Part shown: one piece after another, positions 24,636-32,607 of the stretch
Numbering within the stretch: the first letter of the stretch is position 1
Layout of the letters: each line of letters opens with the position of its first letter
Source of the DNA: SIG480 sp045595605
GTDB lineage: Bacteria; Bacillota; Clostridia; Oscillospirales; JAAYXM01
NCBI GenBank assembly: GCA_045595605.1
Contig: JAZOAS010000149.1
Span: forward strand, 1 to 64,000
Reading direction: 5' to 3'
DNA: 64,000 nucleotides
Notes under the pieces: generated by a model
What the model was told of the DNA's origin: nothing
Databases searched by the model: none
What the model saw: the letters and a program-made list of their open reading frames with translations, nothing else
Position numbers and translations under genes: made by a program

Positions 24636-25364
24636 TTATAATACTTTTCCTAAAAATGCCTGAAGTCGTGGACTCTTCGGGTTACCGAAGATTTCATCAG
24701 GTGTTCCCGACTCTGCTATAACGCCCTCGTCCATAAACAGAACGCGCGTTGCAACTTCCTTTGCAAAGCCCATTTCGTGAGTAACGACGACCATCGTCAT
24801 TCCCATATCCGCAACCTCGCGCATAATCTCAAGAACCTCGCCGACCATCTCGGGGTCGAGAGCTGATGTCGGCTCGTCAAAGAGCATAACATCCGGGTTC
24901 ATCGCAAGCGCTCTTGCAATCGCGATTCGCTGCTGCTGACCGCCTGAGAGCTGACCGGGGTAAGCGTCTGCCTTTTCGGGAAGACCTACTCTTTCAAGAA
25001 GCGCGAGAGCTTTTTCCTCTGCCTCTTTGTCCGTCATAAGCTTGAGCTTTACTGGTGCGAGCTTTATGTTGTCCTTAACCGTCATATGCGGGAAGAGGTT
25101 GAACTGCTGGAAAACCATTCCCATTTTCTGGCGGAGCTTGTTTATATCGTTCTTCGGGTCGGTGATGTCCGTCCCCTCAAAGAAGATGTGTCCGTCTGTC
25201 GGCTGTTCGAGGAGATTCAGGCAACGGAGAAATGTTGACTTTCCCGAGCCCGACGCGCCGATGATTACGACCTTTTCGCCTTTTTTGATCTCTTCGTTTA
25301 TATCCTTGAGAACGAGATTGTCCCCAAACGCCTTCTTTAACCCTTTAACGCTTATCACTTGCAC
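24636..25364 (-). CDS. glnQ: Polar amino-acid ABC transporter ATPase
   Basis: A 242-aa ATPase of the GlnQ/HisP/ArtP type. Walker A GASGSGKST (about 35-43), QQFNLFPHMTV around the Q-loop, signature LSGGQQQRIAIARAL, Walker B VMLFDEPTSALD and switch His VVTHEMGFA are complete. Start is GTG at 25364 with AAAGGAGG 4-7 nt upstream. The gene overlaps the permease by 20 nt. The gene symbol indicates family; the amino acid carried is unknown. Confidence 0.92.
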   Translation of the reverse strand: MQVISVKGLKKAFGDNLVLKDINEEIKKGEKVVIIGASGSGKSTFLRCLNLLEQPTDGHIFFEGTDITDPKNDINKLRQKMGMVFQQFNLFPHMTVKDNIKLAPVKLKLMTDKEAEEKALALLERVGLPEKADAYPGQLSGGQQQRIAIARALAMNPDVMLFDEPTSALDPEMVGEVLEIMREVADMGMTMVVVTHEMGFAKEVATRVLFMDEGVIAESGTPDEIFGNPKSPRLQAFLGKVL

Positions 25365-26124
25365 GCAACCTCCTTTCGAGAATTCCGAGAAGCTTTGTAA
25401 GAATCATAACAAGAACGAGGTAGATAACCGCAAGGCTTATATACGGAATAACCGCGGTATATGTCTTTGAAACGATTACCTGCGCCGCCTTTGTAACATC
25501 CTGAAGCGCGATAACGGTAACGAGCGATGTCTCCTTGAGGAGCGCGATGAGCTCGTTTCCGAGCGCGGGGAGAATGTTCTTAAACGCCTGCGGAAGGATT
25601 ATGCTCCACATAGTCTGCCAGTAGTTAAGACCAAGGCTTCTGCCCGCTTCCATCTGACCTGCATTTATAGACATAATACCCGAGCGCGCAATCTCCGCAA
25701 CATACGCACCCGAGTTTATACCGAGCGTGATAATCGCGCAGATGACCGTCTGCGAATCAGACTTCGGAACCATTACGACAAAGCCCATTATAAGAAGCTG
25801 TACCATAAGCGGAGTTCCGCGGAGAACGGTTACATAAATCTTGCAGATACTGTTAAGTATGCGAAGGAAAAAGTTTGGGCGTCCTCGTGCACTATCGTGA
25901 GTTGAGCGGATAATCGCAACTATCATACCGATTATAACACCGATTATAAGCGCGCCGATTGTTACGAGGAAGGTCGTTGCAAGACCGTCGGTAAAGAACT
26001 TCCATCTGTTTTCATATATAAAAACCTGGAAAATCTGGAAGCAGAAGCGCTGGAGACCCTCGGGGAGGGCGAGAATCCATTCGGGAGCATCTGCTATCCA
26101 CTTTGCAAAAGTAAGAACTGTCAA
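25345..26124 (-). CDS. Polar amino-acid ABC transporter permease
   Basis: A 259-aa membrane permease of the HisM/GlnP (His_Glu_Gln_Arg) family. Helices from about residue 45 on; RGTPLMVQLLI (about 118-128) is the family motif, and the EAA loop reads GQMEAGRSLGLNYWQTMWSIILPQA (about 165-189, split). A TTG start at 26124 is the best available, with GGGGA 10 nt upstream; no ATG lies nearby. It is separated from the binding-protein gene by 87 nt holding a hairpin. Confidence 0.9.
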   Translation of the reverse strand: MTVLTFAKWIADAPEWILALPEGLQRFCFQIFQVFIYENRWKFFTDGLATTFLVTIGALIIGVIIGMIVAIIRSTHDSARGRPNFFLRILNSICKIYVTVLRGTPLMVQLLIMGFVVMVPKSDSQTVICAIITLGINSGAYVAEIARSGIMSINAGQMEAGRSLGLNYWQTMWSIILPQAFKNILPALGNELIALLKETSLVTVIALQDVTKAAQVIVSKTYTAVIPYISLAVIYLVLVMILTKLLGILERRLRASDKR

Positions 26125-26168
26125 AGCGATTCAGTCCCCTTTCCTAAAATACTTTTACTCATAACAAA

Positions 26169-26189
26169 GAGGGCGGAAGTTCCGCCCTC
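26169..26189 (-). terminator. Hairpin between binding protein and permease genes
   Basis: GAGGGCGGAA and TTCCGCCCTC pair perfectly, with a short T-containing run after it on the minus strand (CTTTGTT). Such hairpins often stop most transcripts after the abundant binding protein while letting some reach the permease. Confidence 0.5.
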
Positions 26190-26211
26190 CTGCTTTGTTT
26201 TATGTTTTAAA

Positions 26212-26952
26212 TTACTCAGCCTTGATGTACTTGCCGATGATTTCATCGAGCTTGCCGTCAGCCTTGAGTTCTGCAAGAGCAGCGTTGACCTTGTCAAGAA
26301 GCTCTGTGTTGTCCTTTGCGATAGCTGCTGCATAGTCTTCTGTGATGTACTCTGTGTCGAGGAGCTTGAGGCCTTCGTTTGCTTCAACAAATGCCTTTGC
26401 CGGCTCGTTGTCGATAACAACACAGTCAACCTGGCCGTTCTGGAGAGCTGCAACTGCGAGAGCACCGTTGTCATAACGAGCTACAGCGTCTTCGCCGTAG
26501 TCGCCTGCACAGTAGATGTCGCCTGTTGTGCCTGTCTGAACGCCGATCTTCTTACCTGCGAGATCGTCGATTGTAGCGATAGCGCTGTCCTCTGTAACGA
26601 TAACAACCTGAACGCCTGTTGCGTAAGAATCTGAGAAGTTTACAGCTTCCTTACGCTCGTCAGTAACTGTCATACCTGCAAGAACGATATCAACAGCGCC
26701 TGAAGAAACAGCTGTGATGAGTGACTCAAAAGCCATGTCCTTGATTTCGAGCTTCATACCGAGCTTCTCAGCAACCGCAGCTGCGATTTCAGCGTCGATA
26801 CCAACAACATTTCCTGCATCGTCCTTAAATTCGTACGGCGGGAAAGCTGCGTTTGTGCCCATTGTGAGTGTCTCTTCTGCCGGAGCGTTGCAAGCTACAA
26901 GAGCAAATGCCATAACAGCAGCAAGAGCAAGTGCTAAAATTTTCTTTGTCAT
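26212..26952 (-). CDS. Amino-acid-binding lipoprotein
   Basis: A 246-aa SBP_bac_3 substrate-binding protein. The signal peptide MTKKILALALAAVMAFALVAC has a lipobox (LVAC). LTMGTNAAFPPYEFKDD is the classic opening of polar amino-acid binders, followed by GIDAEIAAAVAEKLG and DIVLAGMTVTDERK, where Asp and Arg hold the amino-acid backbone. GGAGG lies 9 nt before the ATG. First gene of a three-gene importer. Confidence 0.93.
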   Translation of the reverse strand: MTKKILALALAAVMAFALVACNAPAEETLTMGTNAAFPPYEFKDDAGNVVGIDAEIAAAVAEKLGMKLEIKDMAFESLITAVSSGAVDIVLAGMTVTDERKEAVNFSDSYATGVQVVIVTEDSAIATIDDLAGKKIGVQTGTTGDIYCAGDYGEDAVARYDNGALAVAALQNGQVDCVVIDNEPAKAFVEANEGLKLLDTEYITEDYAAAIAKDNTELLDKVNAALAELKADGKLDEIIGKYIKAE

Positions 26953-27007
26953 TTTATATGACCTCCCAAAATTTTCTTTGTGAACATTTATTCACCGATG
27001 TAGAATA

Positions 27008-27038
27008 ATTATACCACTACACTTTACTTTTGTAAAGT
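27008..27038 (-). promoter_or_regulatory. Promoter and possible operator of the amino-acid importer
   Basis: Minus strand: -35 TTTACA (27031-27036), 17-nt spacer, -10 TATAAT (27008-27013). A perfect inverted repeat ACTTTAC/GTAAAGT (27021-27027 with 27032-27038) overlaps the -35, a common place for an operator. Confidence 0.65.
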
Positions 27039-27084
27039 AAAAAATATAAAAATAAAACGGTGCCCTCTTCGGACACCGTATATT

Positions 27085-28572
27085 TTATCTGTAATATAAC
27101 TTTTTCGTCTGTCTTCTCGGCTCACAGGTGAGGTTGATACCGAGCTTTCGATACACATCGAGGTCAACCTGCGAGAGGATAACCGTTGAATGAGCTTCGC
27201 ATTTTCTGAGCTCTGAGAGCTTTGAGGTTGCAAGCGCGGCAATCTCGTTCTGCGCCGCCGCAACGGTGAGCGCAATCAGCACCTCGTCGGAATGAAGACG
27301 CGGGTTATGGTTGCCTAAGATGCCGGTCTTGAGCGTCTGAATCGGCTCTATAACCTCGGGCGGAATGAGGTGGATTGAATCGTCGATATTTCCGAGCGCC
27401 TTGACGGCGTTGAGAAGCGCTGACGCTGACGGACCGAGGAGCTTTGTGTTCCTGCCGGTAACGATTCTGCCGTCGGGAAGCTCTATCGCAATCGCCGGCT
27501 CTCCGTCGCTCTCCTCGCTCTTTGCAAGCGCCGCGCCGACAACCGCGCGGTCATCAGGCGTAATTCCCGCCTGCTTCATGAGGAGCTCGACCTTCGTAAC
27601 AGCGGAGTCAGAGCCGCGACCAAGCTTCATATCGCACATTACATTGAAATATCTTCTTATAATCTCTTCCTTTGAAGCGTTGCGGGTAGCCTCGTCGTCA
27701 ACTATGCAGTAGCCCGCCATATTAACGCCCATATCCGTCGGAGAGTTGTACGGGCTCTTACCGAGAATCTTCTCGAACATCGCGCGGAGCACCGGGAAAA
27801 CCTCAACATCGCGGTTGTAGTTTACCGTAGTCTCACCGTAAGCCTCGAGGTGATACGGGTCAATCATATTTACATCGTCAAGGTCCGCCGTAGCCGCTTC
27901 ATACGCGAGGTTTACGGGGTGTTTGAGCGGGATATTCCAAATAGGGAAGGTCTCAAACTTCGCATACCCTGCCGAAATACCTCTCATATATTCGTGGTAA
28001 AGCTGGGAAAGGCACGCCGCCATTTTACCGCTGCCGGGGCCCGGAGCCGTAACAACAACGAGCGGGCGGGTGGTTTCGATATAATCGTTCTTTCCAAAGC
28101 CCTCTTCGCTTACGATATGAGAGATATTTACGGGATAACCGTCGATTGAATAGTGGAGATATACCTTCATACCGAGCGTTTCGAGCTTTCTCTTGAACGC
28201 AATCGCAGACGGCTGTTCGTTAAAGCGCGAGATACATACGCTTCCGACATAAAGCCCGACTGCGCGGAACGCATCTATAAGACGGAGAACATCGCTGTCA
28301 TATGTAATACCGAGGTCGTTTCTGACCTTGTTCTTTTCGATATCGGTAGCGCTTATGACTATAACGAGCTCTACATCGTCAGAAAGGGTTTTGAGCATCT
28401 GCAGCTTACTGTCCGGCTGGAAACCGGGAAGAACACGGGACGCGTGATAATCGTCGAAGAGCTTACCGCCGAATTCAAGATAGAGCTTACCGCCGAATTT
28501 TTTAATACGCTCGCGAATCTGCTCCGACTGACGCTTGATATACGCGTCATTATCAAATCCGAGTTGCCACAT
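27085..28572 (-). CDS. DUF1846 (UPF0371) family protein
   Basis: A 495-aa protein of the DUF1846 family, widespread in Bacillota, with predicted nucleotide-binding N-terminal region and no assigned reaction. Recognisable blocks are GFDNDAYIKRQSEQI near the start, YLEFGGKLFDDYHASRVLPGF, VVTAPGPGSGKMAACLSQ (about 178-195, P-loop-like) and DPYHLEAYG. The length is as expected. GGGGG and AGG lie before the ATG at 28572. No operon partner: the next genes are on separate transcripts. Confidence 0.88.
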   Translation of the reverse strand: MWQLGFDNDAYIKRQSEQIRERIKKFGGKLYLEFGGKLFDDYHASRVLPGFQPDSKLQMLKTLSDDVELVIVISATDIEKNKVRNDLGITYDSDVLRLIDAFRAVGLYVGSVCISRFNEQPSAIAFKRKLETLGMKVYLHYSIDGYPVNISHIVSEEGFGKNDYIETTRPLVVVTAPGPGSGKMAACLSQLYHEYMRGISAGYAKFETFPIWNIPLKHPVNLAYEAATADLDDVNMIDPYHLEAYGETTVNYNRDVEVFPVLRAMFEKILGKSPYNSPTDMGVNMAGYCIVDDEATRNASKEEIIRRYFNVMCDMKLGRGSDSAVTKVELLMKQAGITPDDRAVVGAALAKSEESDGEPAIAIELPDGRIVTGRNTKLLGPSASALLNAVKALGNIDDSIHLIPPEVIEPIQTLKTGILGNHNPRLHSDEVLIALTVAAAQNEIAALATSKLSELRKCEAHSTVILSQVDLDVYRKLGINLTCEPRRQTKKLYYR

Positions 28573-28859
28573 TGCCTTTTTCCCCCTTTATTTTTATCTA
28601 ACTTAATTATTTTATCATATAAACAATATTATTTCAACCTCGATTATTTTTCTGTTTTTGATTGTGTATTGTATAGTTTGGCATAGTTATAACGGTTTGT
28701 TTTAATTATGTCATCCCAATTATCCCGATTTCCACCCCAAAAAGTTGTCAAGCACAAAATTAAATTTGTGATATACTATATATGAATTGCACAAACAATA
28801 CAAATATATTATAATGAAAGAAAACAAATACCTATTAGCTCAAATAGGAGGATGAAAAA
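28573..28859. other. AT-rich intergenic gap with a dnaA-like promoter segment
   Basis: No gene seen. Bases 28738-28783 resemble, ungapped over 46 bases with most positions identical, the segment 32574-32619 upstream of dnaA, including AAAAAGTTGTCAA and an extended -10, TGATATACT (TATACT at 28772-28777). This is the likely promoter of the following gene. Confidence 0.5.
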
Positions 28860-29264
28860 ATGCAGGTTAAAATCATGAAAATTACAATAGTTGTATTACT
28901 TTTAGTTGTGCTGGTAATGGGCTGTTTGGCATATCTCCAATATAGTAATATGTTCATAATAGACGAAAATAGCTATTTTAGTGATTTCTATGTCAAAGGC
29001 GATAAAGCATACATAGAATGTGTAATGGTAATCAAAAGCCCACGAGATTGCGACATCCGTCTTCTTGGTACTTTCCCGGAAGACGAAGGAAAACTTTTAA
29101 AGTATCCCTCACTTTTTGCCTATGATACGGAAGGCGGAAGTGATACTTTTCATCTGGAACGCGGAAGAAACCGTTTCGAAGTAGTTTTCATCGGTGACTA
29201 TGCCGGTACATATCAAAAACAAAACAAACTTCTGCCGGAAATAGAAATCATTACATTGAATTAA
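28860..29264 (+). CDS. Small exported or membrane protein, unknown
   Basis: A 134-aa protein with one N-terminal hydrophobic helix (about 7-26), then a polar domain of about 105 residues with beta-rich character (YVKGDKAYIECVMVIKSP; RNRFEVVFIGDYAGTY). No cysteine lipobox at a convincing place: MGCL lies at the end of the helix, so lipoprotein processing is possible but uncertain. GGAGG is 8 nt before the ATG. It is a single-gene unit with its own promoter and terminator, lying between divergently oriented housekeeping genes; its 3' flank matches that of the gene at 32072. Confidence 0.68.
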   Translation: MQVKIMKITIVVLLLVVLVMGCLAYLQYSNMFIIDENSYFSDFYVKGDKAYIECVMVIKSPRDCDIRLLGTFPEDEGKLLKYPSLFAYDTEGGSDTFHLERGRNRFEVVFIGDYAGTYQKQNKLLPEIEIITLN

Positions 29265-29290
29265 AAACCTCGCTTCGCTTGTGATTTTAT

Positions 29291-29324
29291 CCACTCACTG
29301 TTGATTAGCAGTGAGTGGTTTTTT
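29291..29324 (+). terminator. Terminator of small membrane-protein gene
   Basis: CCACTCACTG and CAGTGAGTGG pair around TTGATTAG, followed by T6. The sequence and its upstream flank resemble the terminator at 32480-32510. Confidence 0.9.
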
Positions 29325-29377
29325 ATTTTCACCTTGTTTTTGTCGGGGATGCCATCCCCTACGCTATCTTTCTGCAT

Positions 29378-29410
29378 AAAAAAGAGCCCGACTGTGTCGG
29401 ACTCTTTTTT
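29378..29410 (-). terminator. Terminator of rpmH-jag operon
   Basis: AAAAAAGAGCCCGAC and GTCGGACTCTTTTTT pair with one mismatch around TGT, with T6 on the minus strand, just after the jag stop codon. A further small hairpin (GGGGAT/ATCCCC, 29345-29359) follows. Confidence 0.85.
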
Positions 29411-29411
29411 G

Positions 29412-30170
29412 TTATCTGTCTTCGCGTCTTCTGTAATTGCGGGCATCCGGACCTGTGTAGTTGATGATAACGCGGCGGTTCGGCTCAACGCCGACAGAAG
29501 ATGTTGAGATATTCTCCATTCCCTGGAGAGCGACATGAACGATATGTCTCTCATAAGCGTTCATCGGCTCAAGAGCCTTGTTTCTCTTATACTTGAGAAC
29601 CTGGCTTGCTGCACGACGAGCGAAACGGTCGAGAGATTCTGATCTCTTTGCGCGGTAGTTTTCTGCATCAAGAGTAATTCTCTTCTTATCAGAGCTTCCG
29701 CGGTTGATTACGAGGTTTGTGATGTGCTGGAGAGCGTCGAGAGTCTCACCGCGGCGACCGATTATTCCGCCGAGGTTCGGGCCTACGATGTCGAGAGTTA
29801 CAAAGCCGTCTTCGCCTGCCTTCTCTTCTACATGTGCATCGTCGCAGATGTATGAAAGAACTTTGTTGAGGAACTCTGCAGCGTCAGAATCTGAAGCTGC
29901 AGAAGCCTTTGCGGGCGCTGCTTTCTTTTCCTTTTTCTCCTTCTTCTCGGGAACGGGAGCGGGTGCAACCTCTTCCTCTTCGTCGTCGCCGTCGAGGGAA
30001 AATTCCTTCATAAGAATTTTTGCAGGAGCTGCGCCGATTCCGAGAAAGCCTGATTTCGGGTTCTCAAGAACCTCAACAGTTACATCTTCTCTCTCAAGAC
30101 CGAGTTCACGAAGGCCTTTTTCAATAGCCTCATCTATCGTTTTTCCTGTTACTTCAATTTTACGCGCCAT
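29412..30170 (-). CDS. khpB: RNA-binding protein KhpB (Jag/EloR)
   Basis: A 252-aa RNA chaperone that with KhpA tunes cell elongation and division in Gram-positives. Jag-N domain (1-52; KSGFLGIGAAPAKI), an acidic/lysine-rich Ala-Pro linker (about 58-98), a KH domain (about 100-175) with GRRGET, and a C-terminal R3H domain (about 180-245) with AYERHIVHVALQG. All domains are complete. It follows yidC by 2 nt, the normal gene order. Confidence 0.95.
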   Translation of the reverse strand: MARKIEVTGKTIDEAIEKGLRELGLEREDVTVEVLENPKSGFLGIGAAPAKILMKEFSLDGDDEEEEVAPAPVPEKKEKKEKKAAPAKASAASDSDAAEFLNKVLSYICDDAHVEEKAGEDGFVTLDIVGPNLGGIIGRRGETLDALQHITNLVINRGSSDKKRITLDAENYRAKRSESLDRFARRAASQVLKYKRNKALEPMNAYERHIVHVALQGMENISTSSVGVEPNRRVIINYTGPDARNYRRREDR

Positions 30171-30172
30171 TT

Positions 30173-31036
30173 CTATTTTTCTCCTTCTGAAGCCTTTTTC
30201 TCGGCTTTCTTCTTATAATATAAAGTAAGCAACGGCTCCTGAACTGCTGAAAGGATGTTGCTGATGATCCAGTAGAGACCGAGACCCGCGGGAACAACGA
30301 ATGCGATATATACCGACATTGCCGGCATCATAACATTCATAAGTCCGTTTGTCTGCTTTGTCTGCTCATTAACCGGTGCACCCTGTGAGCGGCGCATAAG
30401 CCAGCCTGAGAACCAGGATGTGACACCCGAAAGAATCGGAATAATCCAGAGCGGTGTGATGTACTTGAAGTTCGGGATAGCCGCAAGGTCAATTCCGAGG
30501 AACTCAAAGTTTACACCGTTTAAGTTCGGAGCAATTTCAGTAAAGAGATTGCCGTAGTCCTTTACATAAGACGCAACGCCCATTTCAAGCATATATGCGC
30601 TCTTTGCGGCGGCGCCTGTGATTCCTTGTGTAACTCCGTTTGCGGTAAGAACCTCTGCCATCTTCGCAATCTGGTCGGTAGTGATACCGAAGATGTAAGT
30701 AAGCGGCTGACGGACGACGGAATAAAGACCTATCATGATAGGAAGCGTTATGAGAAGCGGAAGGCATCCGCCGAACATCGAAACGCCCTCTTTTTTATAG
30801 AGCTTTGAAACTTCCATCGAATATTTTTCTTTGTCGTTCTTGTATCTTCTTTCAAGCTCCTTGAGCTTCGGCTGAAGCCTGTTCATCTCAAGCATGCTCT
30901 TCTTGCTCTTCATCTGGAACGGAAGGATGATGAGCTTTGAAAGAATGGTAAACAAGATAATGGCAATGCCATAGTTATTTATGAGGTTGTAGCACCATTT
31001 TAGGAGAATTCCAAAAATGTCTGACAAAAAACCCAT
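30173..31036 (-). CDS. yidC: Membrane protein insertase YidC/SpoIIIJ
   Basis: A 287-aa insertase placing proteins into the membrane with or without SecYEG. No lipoprotein signal; it opens directly with the first helix. The conserved Arg-bearing region, FQMKSKKSMLEMNRLQPKLKEL, the KKEGVSMFGGCLPLLITLPIM block and the VVPAGLGLYWIISNIL C-terminal helix are intact. I chose ATG at 31036 (GAAGG 8 nt upstream) rather than GTG at 31045. Confidence 0.95.
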   Translation of the reverse strand: MGFLSDIFGILLKWCYNLINNYGIAIILFTILSKLIILPFQMKSKKSMLEMNRLQPKLKELERRYKNDKEKYSMEVSKLYKKEGVSMFGGCLPLLITLPIMIGLYSVVRQPLTYIFGITTDQIAKMAEVLTANGVTQGITGAAAKSAYMLEMGVASYVKDYGNLFTEIAPNLNGVNFEFLGIDLAAIPNFKYITPLWIIPILSGVTSWFSGWLMRRSQGAPVNEQTKQTNGLMNVMMPAMSVYIAFVVPAGLGLYWIISNILSAVQEPLLTLYYKKKAEKKASEGEK

Positions 31037-31066
31037 AGTTTTCACCTTCTTTTACTTTTTAGTTCC

Positions 31067-31279
31067 CTACGGAACAGGATCGTATCCGCTTTTCTTCGAA
31101 AACGGGTGACACCTGAGTATTCGCCTTACGGCAAGGTATCCGCCCTTTATCGCGCCGTATTTTTCAAGCGCCTCCAAAGCATACTGCGAGCAGGTCGGAT
31201 AAAACCTGCAGCACGGCGCTTTGTACGGCGAAATACATTTCCGATAAAACTTCACGATTAAAATGAGAAGACTCTTCAT
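31067..31279 (-). CDS. yidD: Membrane insertion efficiency factor YidD
   Basis: A 70-aa protein helping YidC-mediated insertion. The family signature is full: FYRKCISPYKAPCCRFYPTCSQYA split, followed by GGYLAVRRILRCHP. Cysteines are conserved. It overlaps rnpA by 4 nt and precedes yidC, as in most bacteria. Confidence 0.95.
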   Translation of the reverse strand: MKSLLILIVKFYRKCISPYKAPCCRFYPTCSQYALEALEKYGAIKGGYLAVRRILRCHPFSKKSGYDPVP

Positions 31280-31623
31280 TTCTGCTCCTCCGAAAGAATG
31301 CCCAGACTTCCTGCCAATTTGAGCAGATTCTTCTCTATATCCGAATAGCCGACTTCGCTCGCGCGGACTCTTGCGACAACAATCATGTCAAAGCCGGGCG
31401 CAAAGAGGGCTTCGTTTCTCCGATACGCCTCGCGGATGCGACGGCGCACGCGATTTCGCACAACTGCCTTGCCGACCTTTGTGCTGACCGTAATACCTAA
31501 ACGGTTTGAGGCATTTTTATTTTTCCTTGCGTACATCGCAAGTACGGGAGTTACCGCGTTCTTTCCTTTGCGGTACAAAAAACGAAAATCCCTGTTGAGT
31601 TTGATAGACACCGTGTTTTTCAT
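31276..31623 (-). CDS. rnpA: Ribonuclease P protein component
   Basis: A 115-aa basic protein that assists RNase P RNA in maturing tRNA 5' ends. Opening LNRDFRFLYRKGK and the RNR signature VVRNRVRRRIREAYR (about 54-68) are canonical. Lies between rpmH and yidD. The 123-nt gap to rpmH holds a small GCGG/CCGC hairpin but no obvious separate promoter. Confidence 0.96.
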   Translation of the reverse strand: MKNTVSIKLNRDFRFLYRKGKNAVTPVLAMYARKNKNASNRLGITVSTKVGKAVVRNRVRRRIREAYRRNEALFAPGFDMIVVARVRASEVGYSDIEKNLLKLAGSLGILSEEQK

Positions 31624-31746
31624 AAAAATTTCTCCAAATAAAAAGAAAAAGCCCGAAACGGATAAATCCGAAGGCTACATGGGCTAAATCTTTTTGGGTG
31701 CGGACACTTCCGCAAAATTTTACGCTACCGCACCATTTCTCCTGAC

Positions 31747-31881
31747 TTAGTGAGTAAGCCTTGCTCTACCCTTTGCACGGCGAGCTGAAAGAACCTTGCG
31801 ACCGTTGCGGGTAGCCATTCTCTTGCGGAAACCGTGAACCTTTGAGCGATGAAGCTTCTTCGGCTGATAAGTACGAACCAT
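31747..31881 (-). CDS. rpmH: Ribosomal protein bL34
   Basis: A 44-aa basic ribosomal protein, too short for many gene finders. It reads MVRTYQPKKLHRSKVHGF then RKRMATRNGRKVLSARRAKG and ends RARLTH; this is an almost textbook L34. GGAGGTG lies upstream of the ATG at 31881. It heads the rpmH-rnpA-yidD-yidC-jag operon. Confidence 0.98.
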   Translation of the reverse strand: MVRTYQPKKLHRSKVHGFRKRMATRNGRKVLSARRAKGRARLTH

Positions 31882-31952
31882 TATTTTGCACCTCCATTAC
31901 TTTATACTGAAAAGCCTTGTTTAGCACACTTTTCGATACAGTGTCATTAAAC

Positions 31953-31982
31953 ATTATAAAATAAAGAGGGGCAAGATGTCAA
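31953..31982 (-). promoter_or_regulatory. Promoter for rpmH operon
   Basis: Minus strand: -35 TTGACA (31977-31982), 18-nt spacer, -10 TATAAT (31953-31958). Both hexamers are perfect consensus. Confidence 0.75.
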
Positions 31983-32012
31983 CAACTTTTTTTCTCTTCA
32001 CGGAAAAGTTGT
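31982..32012. repeat. Inverted repeat between divergent promoters
   Basis: ACAACTTTT (31982-31990) and AAAAGTTGT (32004-32012) form a 9-bp inverted repeat between the rpmH promoter and the promoter at 32021. The half-site recurs in the dnaA upstream tandem repeat. Confidence 0.5.
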
Positions 32013-32020
32013 GTTACCAT

Positions 32021-32049
32021 TTGAAAATATACACTAAATATGGTAGAAT
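32021..32049 (+). promoter_or_regulatory. Promoter for gene at 32072
   Basis: -35 TTGAAA (32021-32026), 17-nt spacer, -10 TAGAAT (32044-32049); start codon 22 nt later. Confidence 0.6.
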
Positions 32050-32071
32050 AAAAAATAGGAGTTGGCTTGAT

Positions 32072-32455
32072 ATGAAATTTTTCCTGAAGCTCATATCCTT
32101 TATTCTTGTTATTATTTTCATAATATGGGGTATTCCAATGATAAAATGTGAATACCTTACAGCAAGGTATGGACATGAGTTTGATCTTGAAGAACCATAT
32201 AAACAAAATAGTTTAATTCCCAAAACACAATCTTTTAAAGTTATGTCATACGGCAAAGAATGGGCGGAGCTTTATTGTATAGGTGAAAATTATTCTATGG
32301 GTAACATATTGATCTTCAAAAAAACAGACGACAAGTGGACATATGACAGATGGGAAGAATGTGTCTGGACTGCACTTGGCGGCAGTGCTGATGGTGATAT
32401 ATGGCCATACTTCTGGCACAATACAAAATATGCGCTTATGTCCAAATTAAATTAA
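32072..32455 (+). CDS. Small membrane-anchored protein in the rpmH-dnaA gap, unknown
   Basis: A 127-aa protein with one N-terminal helix (about 3-24), then a Trp/Tyr/Asp-rich domain (DDKWTYDRWEECVW; DIWPYFWHNTKY) that I do not recognise. GGAG lies 10 nt before the ATG at 32072; the longer reading to 31976 would cross the promoter. Its place, between rpmH and dnaA, is normally gene-free regulatory DNA, so it looks like an insertion. Its 3' flank (AATTAAAAACCTCGC, then GTGATTTTA and the terminator) closely matches that of the gene at 28860, although the proteins do not visibly match. Confidence 0.68.
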   Translation: MKFFLKLISFILVIIFIIWGIPMIKCEYLTARYGHEFDLEEPYKQNSLIPKTQSFKVMSYGKEWAELYCIGENYSMGNILIFKKTDDKWTYDRWEECVWTALGGSADGDIWPYFWHNTKYALMSKLN

Positions 32456-32479
32456 AAACCTCGCCTCTATGTGATTTTA

Positions 32480-32517
32480 CCCACCCACTGCTACTTTAGC
32501 AGTGGGTGGGTTTCTTC
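32480..32517 (+). terminator. Terminator after gene at 32072
   Basis: A 14-bp perfect stem (32480-32493 with 32497-32510) with a 3-nt loop, followed by T-rich sequence. Confidence 0.88.
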
Positions 32518-32547
32518 TTTTTTCGCCCTTTTTCCCCTTTGTGAAAT

Positions 32548-32590
32548 GTGTCAAAAAGTTGTCAAAAAGTTGTCAAAAAGTTGTCAAAAT
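32548..32590 (+). repeat. Four tandem 11-bp repeats upstream of dnaA
   Basis: The unit TTGTCAAAAAG occurs four times with period 11 (first copy begins TGTG, last ends AAAAT). Repeats spaced one helical turn apart upstream of dnaA suggest a protein-binding array or an origin element rather than slippage alone. Confidence 0.8.
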
Positions 32591-32607
32591 TTAATTAAAA
32601 TTTGTGC

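Noticed and set aside
31766..31954. 62-codon minus-strand open frame
   Set aside because: Out-of-frame shadow of rpmH; the true L34 is at 31747-31881.
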